This document shows positions 1-6,300 of a DNA stretch of 25,965 nt, piece by piece. Positions within the stretch are counted from its first letter, which is position 1; the number at the start of each line of letters is the position of its first letter. A program made the position numbers and the translations under genes. This stretch comes from a virus: the IMG/VR virus record IMGVR_UViG_3300049893_001033, positions 1 to 25,965 of that record; one strand, 5' to 3'. Under the pieces are notes generated by a model. That model was not told the DNA's origin and made no database searches. It worked only from the letters and a program-made list of their open reading frames with translations.

Positions 1-123
1 GTCCGTGCAGGGCTCGGTCCTATTCCCCTGGGCCGTCACGCGCTCACCGGGGCACCACGATGTCTCGTTGGATAGTCCGGCGCGAGTCTTGTAGTCCTGT
101 GTCACGAGCTTGTAGGCCGTCAT
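1..123 (-). CDS. Partial small phage protein, cut by window edge
   Basis: The reading frame opens with ATG at 123 and stays open to base 1, so only the first 41 residues are present. It begins MTAYKLVTQDYKTRAG and continues through NETSW and GNRTEPCTD. This resembles the N-terminus of small phage and bacterial proteins with the pattern T-x-Q-D-x-x-T-R-x-G, then an ET-x-W segment and an acidic Cys motif (a DUF7666-like pattern). That resemblance is from memory and was not searched. The start overlaps the stop of the preceding gene in an ATGA junction, so the two are probably translationally coupled. No function is known to me. The gene was missed by simple ORF listing because its stop codon lies outside the window. 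Confidence 0.65.
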   Translation of the reverse strand, partial: MTAYKLVTQDYKTRAGLSNETSWCPGERVTAQGNRTEPCTD

Positions 124-335
124 TGCAGCGGCCTGAATCCGCAGCGCTCTTCGGCTGCGTCGTATGCATCGGCAATTTCCTTGTACCCCGCTGACCGCAA
201 GAACCCAAGAATAGCGGTGTCGGCGAAAAGGTGGGCCGTCCACTTCCCAGCAAGCGGCAGGTTGGGGTCGAGGAGAATGTCGTTCAGTCTTGACACGGTC
301 AACTGGACAAGCATGTCGTCGTGTGGAACCCTCAT
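120..335 (-). CDS. Hypothetical 71-aa protein downstream of ERF
   Basis: This small protein starts at an ATG that overlaps the ERF stop codon (ATGA). A strong AAGGAGG Shine-Dalgarno lies inside the end of the ERF gene. Its stop in turn overlaps the start of the next gene by ATGA. The N-terminus is acidic and hydrophobic (VPHDDMLVQLTV), followed by a probable helical stretch around LADTAILGFLRSAGYKEIADAYD. I see no catalytic motif, membrane segment or signal peptide. The tight coupling to a recombinase gene suggests it belongs to the same early or recombination operon. I do not recognise the family. Confidence 0.75.
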   Translation of the reverse strand: MRVPHDDMLVQLTVSRLNDILLDPNLPLAGKWTAHLFADTAILGFLRSAGYKEIADAYDAAEERCGFRPLQ

Positions 336-1051
336 TTCCCCCTCCTTGCTTCCAGCGCCCCGACAACACGCTGGAAATCTTTCGCCAAGATCTCGGACAC
401 CGCACCGACCCCGGCCCAGCGCAAGAACTTCGCCCGATCCGCGCCGACCTCCGAGATCAGTGCGTCGAGGTCCGCCTGCTGGGACTCGGTAATGTACGCC
501 GCTGCCACGTCACCCGGTATCGCGCCGTCTGGATCCGGATCGGCAGAGGTAATCCCCGTGACCTGGATCAGAGAGCAGCGCATCGCGTAGGTCAATGCCG
601 CCTTGGTGCGCTGCGCTCCACTCATCCGGTCGGTCGACTCGAGCGGGCAGGTATGGGTCGCCGAAAACGAATGGCCACCCACATGAGACAGAGTGCAGGT
701 GCAACGAATCTTTTCCGGGGTCTCTTCCGAATCCCATCGGTAGGAGAATCCGGCCTTGGCCAGAGGTCCTCGCAGGGTCTCGGCAATATCCTCCAGCGGG
801 GCGTAGGAATACGAGAACGTCCCGCCCGACTTCGTTACGATCTTGGCCGTTTTTGTCTTCGCCGGCTGTGGGCAGGTCCGTTGAAACTCCGCGAATGCGG
901 CCAGGGCTTCGGCCTCGGCGCGCTTGGCGTCCGCCCTCTCCTTGAGGGCAACAAGGCGTTCGAGGCCATCGACGCCAATCCCCTTTTCTACGGCAGTGCG
1001 GATCAGGGCCAGGGAATCATCCTGGCTTTCGATCGGAACCAGCTCACTCAT
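332..1051 (-). CDS. erf: ERF-family single-strand annealing protein
   Basis: The 239-residue product looks like an ERF-superfamily single-strand DNA annealing protein, the class used by phages for annealing-type recombination and genome circularisation. The core shows the family signature: an FSYSYAPLEDI segment (about residues 79-89) followed by helix and GFSYRW, a Cys/Thr-rich beta region, then GAQRTKAALTYAMRCSLIQVTGI (about 145-167), the counterpart of the conserved G-x-x-x-T-Y-x-x-R-Y-x-L region. An acidic DPDPDG tail follows. The N-terminal 60 residues are charged and helical. The ATG at 1051 has a strong purine-rich AGGAGGAGAGAGA site in front. The gene overlaps the zinc-ribbon gene upstream by 8 bases and the 71-aa gene downstream by 4. 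Length is normal for the family. Confidence 0.88.
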   Translation of the reverse strand: MSELVPIESQDDSLALIRTAVEKGIGVDGLERLVALKERADAKRAEAEALAAFAEFQRTCPQPAKTKTAKIVTKSGGTFSYSYAPLEDIAETLRGPLAKAGFSYRWDSEETPEKIRCTCTLSHVGGHSFSATHTCPLESTDRMSGAQRTKAALTYAMRCSLIQVTGITSADPDPDGAIPGDVAAAYITESQQADLDALISEVGADRAKFLRWAGVGAVSEILAKDFQRVVGALEARRGK

Positions 1052-1223
1052 TCTCTCTCCTCCTGTTTAGAAACTTGGCGACCGGATAAACCTCGCTGCT
1101 CGTGCAACGAGGGCACTTGGCGAGGGCCGGGCCAAGCAGAATGACTTCATCGCAGCTAACGCAAAGCCACGCGTCCGACAAATGGCCCCAAACAAACTGT
1201 TTCGGCCGTTGCTCCCTAAGCAT
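1044..1223 (-). CDS. Small zinc-ribbon protein
   Basis: This 59-residue protein has two Cys pairs, CVSC and CPRC, about 16 residues apart, which is the usual spacing of a treble-clef or zinc-ribbon knuckle. The ATG at 1223 is preferred to an in-frame TTG at 1229. The start overlaps the end of the HTH gene by 8 bases and the end overlaps the ERF start by 8 bases, so translation is probably coupled. No clear Shine-Dalgarno is visible in front of it, consistent with coupling. Such phage zinc ribbons are often nucleic-acid-binding or adaptor proteins, but the sequence alone does not show the role. The C-terminus is basic (LNRRRENE). Confidence 0.72.
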   Translation of the reverse strand: MLREQRPKQFVWGHLSDAWLCVSCDEVILLGPALAKCPRCTSSEVYPVAKFLNRRRENE

Positions 1224-1416
1224 AGTCAATGCTTGTCAGCAACATCTTGGCCGTAGCAATGATGGGCGCCGAGCTCGTGGAGTTCAGCGCGTCGTGGACG
1301 GCTGCGCGAGAACAGCCATGCGCCCGAGCCACGACCGCATAACTGATCTTCGCTTTCCGAAGCGCCGCCTTCACGGCAGCCACCTCCCTCTTTGTGATCT
1401 TGGTCGGCCTCGGCAT
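1216..1416 (-). CDS. Small helix-turn-helix DNA-binding protein
   Basis: This 66-residue basic protein has a predicted helix-turn-helix at about residues 25-45 (SYAVVARAHGCSRAAVHDAL). The Ala, Gly and small-residue turn positions are those expected of a Cro/homeodomain-like fold. A strong AGGAGGAGCC site precedes the ATG at 1416. It is the first gene of the leftward ERF operon and lies back to back with the only rightward genes in the window. A regulator in that position commonly binds the shared intergenic region and controls one or both directions. That assignment is inference. The candidate binding site is the palindrome at 1494-1506. The protein is too short to carry a separate sensor or dimerisation domain of the CI type. 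Confidence 0.78.
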   Translation of the reverse strand: MPRPTKITKREVAAVKAALRKAKISYAVVARAHGCSRAAVHDALNSTSSAPIIATAKMLLTSIDYA

Positions 1417-1449
1417 GGCTCCTCCTTTTATCGTTCCGTTGTCAAGCCG

Positions 1450-1478
1450 ACACTACGTTAGCTTGCCGATCGCGTCAA
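1450..1478 (-). promoter_or_regulatory. Candidate sigma70-type promoter for HTH-zinc ribbon-ERF operon
   Basis: On the minus strand TTGACG (1473-1478) is followed, after exactly 17 bases, by TAGTGT (1450-1455), 34 bases ahead of the HTH start codon. The -35 matches 5 of 6 consensus positions and the -10 only 3 of 6, so this is plausible but unproven. The -35 lies in one of two direct copies of GGCTTGAC (minus strand; plus-strand positions 1441-1448 and 1474-1481), which could be operator half-sites. Confidence 0.4.
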
Positions 1479-1493
1479 GCCTATTTTTGTGCT

Positions 1494-1506
1494 AGCGTTA
1501 AACGCT
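1494..1506. promoter_or_regulatory. Perfect 13-base palindrome, candidate operator
   Basis: The bases AGCGTT-A-AACGCT form a perfect inverted repeat about a central A, directly before the Shine-Dalgarno of the rightward gene at 1523. It overlaps an extended -10-like TGCTAGCGT (1490-1498). A protein bound here would block rightward transcription. The adjacent HTH protein is the natural candidate binder (inference). The stem could also fold in RNA close to the ribosome-binding site. Confidence 0.5.
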
Positions 1507-1522
1507 GAAAGGAGAAGCATTT

Positions 1523-2032
1523 ATGGCCGCCAGACAGCCCCTGTTCCCCAACGTCCCGCTCAAACCCGAGGAGAAAATCACTGCACGCGGCGGCGATGAT
1601 CTGGTTCTCGCCGGCCTGCTGAGTGGCCCCGGCGCAAAGTACGTCGACCATCGTTTCACGGACAAGGACGGCCGGCCGGTGGACGAAGAGAATCCGCGCA
1701 CTTACGGCACGAACTTCGTCGCCAAGCCAATCGACAGATTCACCTTCCTTGACGCGCTTGAGGAGGCGATGGGAACGGACAGTTTCGTGGTGCGGGCAAC
1801 GGAGTGGGACTCGCGAAGGCGCGGCCCCCTGGACCTGTACGGCTCGTGCCACGAAAACACGCAGTGGGTGGTGAAGGTGCTATTGGGCCGCGATCCATCG
1901 ACCGGCAAGGAAGTGCCGCGCAACACTCTGCCGCCTCACGTCGTAATGGACAGACTTATCAAGGGCTTGCAGGAGGAGGGTGGTTCCGGTCTGAGTCTGG
2001 AGAAAGCGCCGGCAGTAGCAGGGCGACGGTAA
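1523..2032 (+). CDS. Hypothetical protein, first gene of the rightward pair
   Basis: This is a 169-residue protein of unknown family. The ATG at 1523 has a good AAAGGAG site 8 bases upstream. The sequence is mixed alpha/beta in character, with Asp/Arg-rich segments (DHRFTDKDGRPVDEENPRTYG; the notable part is the charged run at about residues 42-58). A Trp/Cys/His-containing stretch, TEWDSRRRG to SCHENTQW, lies at about residues 93-115. No signal peptide, membrane segment or recognised catalytic motif is visible. The C-terminal 15 residues look disordered. It is on the opposite strand from nearly all genes, overlaps the next gene by one base pair (TAATG), and is divergent from the HTH regulator. 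This suggests separate, possibly early or maintenance-phase expression. Confidence 0.72.
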   Translation: MAARQPLFPNVPLKPEEKITARGGDDLVLAGLLSGPGAKYVDHRFTDKDGRPVDEENPRTYGTNFVAKPIDRFTFLDALEEAMGTDSFVVRATEWDSRRRGPLDLYGSCHENTQWVVKVLLGRDPSTGKEVPRNTLPPHVVMDRLIKGLQEEGGSGLSLEKAPAVAGRR

Positions 2033-2244
2033 TGAAAGGACAACTCACCCTAGAAAAGCTGAGGGAAGCGAAGAAGATTTTGGACCAGGAGCCGGTGTCG
2101 GTTGCCCCGAGGTTCCTTGCCTACAAGGGCGAAGACGGGAGGATATATATCCTCCGTGCAGACGGATCCGTTGTCTTTGACGAGAACGGAGACCCTCTAT
2201 CCGTGGACGAAAAGGTTTTAAGTTTCCCTGAGTCCCAAGTCTGA
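2032..2244 (+). CDS. Hypothetical 70-aa protein, second gene of the rightward pair
   Basis: The start ATG at 2032 shares its first base with the TAA of the gene before it, so the two are probably coupled. The protein has a charged N-terminal helix (TLEKLREAKKILDQEP) and then a compact run of predicted beta hairpins with repeated Gly-Asp turns (EDGRIYILRADGS, FDENGDPLS). I do not recognise it. Its last 27 bases overlap the end of a short minus-strand reading frame, so the rightward and leftward transcription units converge here without a visible terminator. Confidence 0.65.
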   Translation: MKGQLTLEKLREAKKILDQEPVSVAPRFLAYKGEDGRIYILRADGSVVFDENGDPLSVDEKVLSFPESQV

Positions 2245-2349
2245 CGGAGGGAGTATCTCGTAGGAGCCACCACGGCAGTCCTCGAAGCCGAAATTCTCGG
2301 GGTGGGGACCGGCGTCGCCCTGTTGGTGCTCGAAGCAACGGATCAGCAT
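2218..2349 (-). CDS. Possible 43-aa protein after the endolysin
   Basis: After the hydrolase stop, a reading frame from ATG at 2349 gives 43 residues beginning MLIRCFEHQQGDAG and containing FGFEDCRGGSYEILPP. It fills the otherwise empty gap 2245-2369. Codon third positions in its first two thirds are strongly G/C, as in neighbouring genes, which favours real coding. The Shine-Dalgarno is weak, so it would depend on coupling to the hydrolase 21 bases upstream. It is convergent with, and overlaps, the 3' end of the plus-strand gene. It could still be chance. Confidence 0.42.
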   Translation of the reverse strand: MLIRCFEHQQGDAGPHPENFGFEDCRGGSYEILPPSDLGLRET

Positions 2350-2369
2350 GGCGATGCCACGCTCGCGGC

Positions 2370-2777
2370 TCAGAGCCGCAGAAACGTGTGGGCGCCGATC
2401 CGAGCCGTTATCCGGTTTGGGTCGAACCATGATGGCAGCTTCTTGGCGACACGCATGACCGTCTTTTCGTTGAGGTAGTGGGTCGCGCCGAGGCTTGGGT
2501 CCGGAGCCGACTTCTCGTATGCGACCAGGGCGGCTTTGGCGCACTCAGCCCACGGGGTTCCGGTCGCCTCGGGAAGCCGCAGCCGGGTGGGGGAATCGGT
2601 ATTCCAGCAGCTAAACTGCCACGGTTGGAAGATCGTGCGGCAGATGCTGGCCTTGCCCTGCCTCACTCGATTCATGATGACACAGGCGACGGCCAGCTTG
2701 CCCTCGTAGGGCTCCCCGGAGGCCTCTTGCCAGACCGTCCAGGCAAGGAGCTGGAGCTCGCTAGGTGGTTGAATCAT
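2370..2777 (-). CDS. SleB-type cell wall hydrolase (endolysin)
   Basis: The 135-residue product matches the Hydrolase_2/SleB cell-wall hydrolase family, which cleaves peptidoglycan glycan strands. The hallmark region is QEASGEPYEGKLAVACVIMNRV (within about residues 16-38; key residues are the Glu of QEASGEP and the NRV motif). It is followed by the Trp/Phe-rich FQPWQFSCW segment and, near the end, GATHYLNEKT and PSWF. There is no signal peptide, so release would need a holin. The ATG at 2777 is chosen because family homology begins right after it; an in-frame TTG at 2822 would add 15 unrelated residues. The start overlaps the holin-like gene by 17 bases, a classic lysis-cassette arrangement. 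Confidence 0.88.
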   Translation of the reverse strand: MIQPPSELQLLAWTVWQEASGEPYEGKLAVACVIMNRVRQGKASICRTIFQPWQFSCWNTDSPTRLRLPEATGTPWAECAKAALVAYEKSAPDPSLGATHYLNEKTVMRVAKKLPSWFDPNRITARIGAHTFLRL

Positions 2778-2976
2778 CCTTGGGCTTGCTGCCGGTGGTA
2801 GCGTCCTTGGCCACCACTCCAAGCGCCACGTAGAGGAGCGAGATCACGAGACTCCACCATTCGCTTGGGGTCGAAGGCATCTTGTCGCCCACGGTCGCCA
2901 GGAAGTTGGCTACGGCGACCAGAACGCCGATCGTGGTGGTCCAACTATTGGCGAGCATGACTTTGAGAATGGGCAT
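2761..2976 (-). CDS. Holin-like small membrane protein
   Basis: The 71-residue protein has two predicted membrane segments, about residues 9-28 (SWTTTIGVLVAVANFLATVG) and 41-57 (WSLVISLLYVALGVVA). A short polar loop separates them, and the tail is charged and hydrophilic (KDATTGSKPKDDSTT). This is class II holin topology. The gene directly precedes and overlaps the cell wall hydrolase, and a strong AGGAGG site precedes its ATG. The function as a holin is inferred from topology and position; no sequence family was recognised with certainty. Confidence 0.72.
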   Translation of the reverse strand: MPILKVMLANSWTTTIGVLVAVANFLATVGDKMPSTPSEWWSLVISLLYVALGVVAKDATTGSKPKDDSTT

Positions 2977-2985
2977 TAGTACCTC

Positions 2986-3231
2986 CTATCGGAAAAGGGC
3001 CTTGACCCCCTCGAAGAGGATCGTCATGAACCCGGCCGAGGCGGCTCCAGCCCCGACCGCTTTTGACTTCCACATCTGCAATCCAACGATTTGCTCCCGG
3101 ACATTTTCAATCGCTTCTTGGACTCGCTCGAGGGCCCTGTCTTCCCTGGCTATGTGGTCTTTGAGCGCGGTGTCGACACGGCCTATCGCGTCAAGAACAA
3201 GTTGGAATTCCCTATCGGTAACCGCCGCCAT
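2986..3231 (-). CDS. Coiled-coil protein with C-terminal membrane anchor (XhlA-like)
   Basis: The 81-residue product has a long amphipathic, charged N-terminal helix (about residues 6-50, rich in Arg/Glu/Asp with heptad-like Leu/Val/Ile). A C-terminal hydrophobic segment, GAGAASAGFMTILFEGVKALF, follows at about 59-80. This matches the layout of XhlA/haemolysin-type phage lysis accessory proteins and some pinholins. It lies just ahead of the holin-like gene. The ATG at 3231, with GGGGGTG upstream, is preferred to a TTG at 3243. It could instead be a minor structural or anchoring protein; the lysis role is inferred from neighbours. Confidence 0.68.
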   Translation of the reverse strand: MAAVTDREFQLVLDAIGRVDTALKDHIAREDRALERVQEAIENVREQIVGLQMWKSKAVGAGAASAGFMTILFEGVKALFR

Positions 3232-3305
3232 CGGCACCCCCAAGGTGGGAGAAATTCCCCTACAGCATTGACCGTATCACAACAGTGTCAGCATATTGAC
3301 GGTGT
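3232..3305. other. 74-base gap between ejection protein and lysis genes
   Basis: This short gap is longer than nearly all others in the region. It holds two similar plus-strand blocks, AGCATTGACCG (3264-3274) and AGCATATTGACGG (3290-3302). I could not fit a convincing -35/-10 pair on the minus strand and found no intrinsic terminator. It may separate late structural from lysis expression. Confidence 0.3.
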
Positions 3306-6300
3306 TTACCGGGCCATGCTTTCGACGGGAGGAAATACTTTTCTCTCCCTGGCCTTATCCACCTTCTGCCAGACCTTCCCAATCTGTTCCTCGTCGGTCA
3401 GCATGTCCTCGGCTCGCTGCCCGAGCTTCCTGAGCCACCTGTCGGCCAAGTCCGGGAACTCCGGGAGCGAGTCGGGGACTCTCCATCTATCCGATTTTTC
3501 AGCACGAAACTCTTTCCCGGTGGCCAGGATCATTTCCGCGCTGCTCTTGAAGACCCCATGAATTCCACGGATTGTCTTGTCCTGAGCCGCACGGGCTAAC
3601 CCATTGAATTTCGGGGTCTTTATCAGGTCCCCGACGATCTCCCAGAAACCAACGAATTTCCCCGGCTTCAGGTCGACTGGGTCAAACCCCCATTCGACAA
3701 GCTTGTCGTTGATCGAATTGGTCGGGATCTTGAGGTCGCCACCGGCCAGCTTCTTCAGCCAGTAATGCTCCTGGTTGTCGAGGTTCACTCCATCCTCGGG
3801 CTTTGGGGCCCGCGACATCGGAGTAGGCGGACCGAAGACGGTGCGATCCGGCTGGGTAAGGTTGATCCTACGCTCCATGAGGAACTTCGACACGGGGTCG
3901 TTTTTCGGGTCCCGGAACTTCGTGACCATGAACGCTTCGGCCAAGCCTCCGGTGTCCGAATTGGCAACGTGCTCCCCGGCCAGGTTGACCTCGGGGAAAA
4001 GTAGCGAGGTCCGGGCGCCCGGGATCTTGGCGAAGAGTTGGTCCAGGAGGCCCATTGTGGCCCTCTCCATCGTGTCCGTACCTCGAGCGTACTGTCCTAT
4101 CGCTGTTGGGATCGCCATGCCAAGGATGTTGCCAAGGACCTTCCGGCCGCTGCCCGACTGGCTCGGGTCGTCTGGATTCAGGGCCTTGAGCAGGGTTGAC
4201 CACTGGGCGAAATAGGTCGGGTGAAGCAACACGTTTGCGATCGACATGGAGACAGCCATAACCGCCCCGGTCGCTTGGGCGCTGAAATCCTCACCCCACT
4301 CCTCGCGCCCGACGTTCTCGGTCACCATGAGTCGGCTCAGGTTGTAAAGGTCGGCTGAAAGCATCAGATGCTGGCCCAAAAGGCCCAGACGCGAGAGCTC
4401 GACGTAGGTCCCCTTGGTTGGGCCGGCCTCGGGATTGCCGATCTTGAGGCTGTATTCCGGTACCTCTTCCTTCGACTGGATCCTTGACGCCGGGTCCCTT
4501 CGCAGCGTCCTCGGGGTTATCACCCCGTTCATGGCCAGGTAGAATCCCGTGGCCCCCATCAGAGAGCCCAGCGCGAGGCGGGCGTAGGCGTTCTCCCGGA
4601 CGGCCTTGTCGGGATGCTTGAGTTCCGAGGTCGTCTTGATCGCCAGGAAATTCAACCCCGGAACCGTGTCGAAGTAGGTCTTCATGACGTTTACCGGGGT
4701 GCGAAAGAACATCGTCATGAAATGCAGTGGCGCGACGGCCTTGATGGTCTCGTCCATCGGCTTCGACCACGATCCCAGCGGACTGGTGAACGTAGCGTAG
4801 TCGGCGAAGTCGGTGGCGAGTTTCTCTACTCGCGGATCGCCCTCGTGCATGTAGAGACGCAGATGGCTCTTGAACCACTGCGCCATGTCCTTGGCTCGCT
4901 TCGGGTCGGTAAGGAGACCCAGCCTGTTCTTCCCGCTCGCGGCCTCAACCTGCTGGACCGCCATGCGCCCAGCCTCGGACCACTGGACCATCCGCTTGTC
5001 GATCAGCTTCCAGAACATTTCCGTCGACTTCATGAACTCACCCGGGGCCTGCATGACCTTGCCGCCAAAGTTCAGGCCTGTCCTAAGGTAATCCAGCGCC
5101 CATCCAACGACAGACGCGGGATCGTCCTGGAGGATTTCTCGGTCGAGGCCCAATCGGATCTCCATGGGCGGCCGTACTGGGATCTCCCTGAGTGAGTTGA
5201 TTGTCGTGCGGTCCAGGACGTTGGGCCGCCCACGCATGGCCAGAGAACTGAGGGCCCCAGCACCCATGCCAGCAGCCATGCCCGTGAAGGTGCCAATCGC
5301 CTGTTCCTTTATGGTGGCGTCTTCTGGCGTAGCGGCGAACCCTGCAGCGCCACCGATTGCCCCACCAGCGGACATCCGGGCGATGTTCCCCACGCGACCG
5401 GAGGAGACGACAGCCTCCGTGAAGCCGTGGACGGCGCCGATCATGGCGAGCGGCCCCTCGAGGATCATCCTTCGATGCTCGGCCGGGCGCAGGCCCACTC
5501 TGGCAGCCAGGCCAGCGGCCCCACCGACCAAAGCGCCAGTACCGGCGCCCAGCATGTCCTCGGAGTCATAAGCGCCGGCAGCGGCACCAGCGGCAGCGCC
5601 GAGCATTGTCTCCGGTCCGAAGCCCGCGACCGTCAGCTCAGCGACTTTCCACAAGGACATGATCGTCTGCGACAGGTAGTCGGCCTGGTTGCCCTGCACC
5701 GTGAAAAGCAAGGAGTTCAGGATCGCGTCCCAGATCACTCCCTTTATGTCCCGGTTGGGGTTCGTCAGCCAGCGCCGGATCAGGCCGGGGTGTGCCTGCT
5801 CGGGGATCTCCAGAATGGCCGCGCCCATAAGGTCGATGAGCTCCTTCGGCATCTCCATGGCATCGGCAAATTCTTTTTCTGCCGCGACCCGGTCCCGATA
5901 GAGCTGGCGCAGTGAAGCCGATGGAGTCTCCGCTTGCTTGACTACCTGTTCCTGTGGAGTCAGGTTTTTGATCGCGTTTTTGGTGCCCAGGAATGGTTCG
6001 AATTGGGCCTCGCCAGCCAGCTTCCCCAGGTCCTCCAGTGGGTTCCGTCCGACCTGCTCCTTTACGGCTGCGCGAAGGTTGAGCGGACCGCTTTCGGCTG
6101 CTTTGGCCACCTCTTCTTGTTGGGTCAGAGGGGGAGTAACCGCGCCCTTGGTCCCAGCAAATTGCTGCTCGACAGAAGCTTTGCCGGCGAGCTTCTCAAG
6201 CGCTTCCATTGCGTTGGGCTCAAGATCTCGCGCGATCTGTCGAAGGCTAATTGGACCGCTTTCGGCCGCCCGGACCACCTCTTCTTGTGAAGTGAGCGGC

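Noticed and set aside
290-1144. Long plus-strand open frame (284 codons) opposite the ERF gene
   Set aside because: It lies antisense to a gene with clear ERF motifs. The translated sequence is Arg/Gly/Pro-rich with no domain signature, as expected from the opposite strand of GC-rich coding DNA.
1224-1229. TTG start for the zinc-ribbon gene (and similar TTG starts at 2822, 3243 and 11132)
   Set aside because: In each case an ATG a few codons downstream, with better spacing, junction geometry or family alignment, explains the gene. The TTG extensions add unsupported residues.
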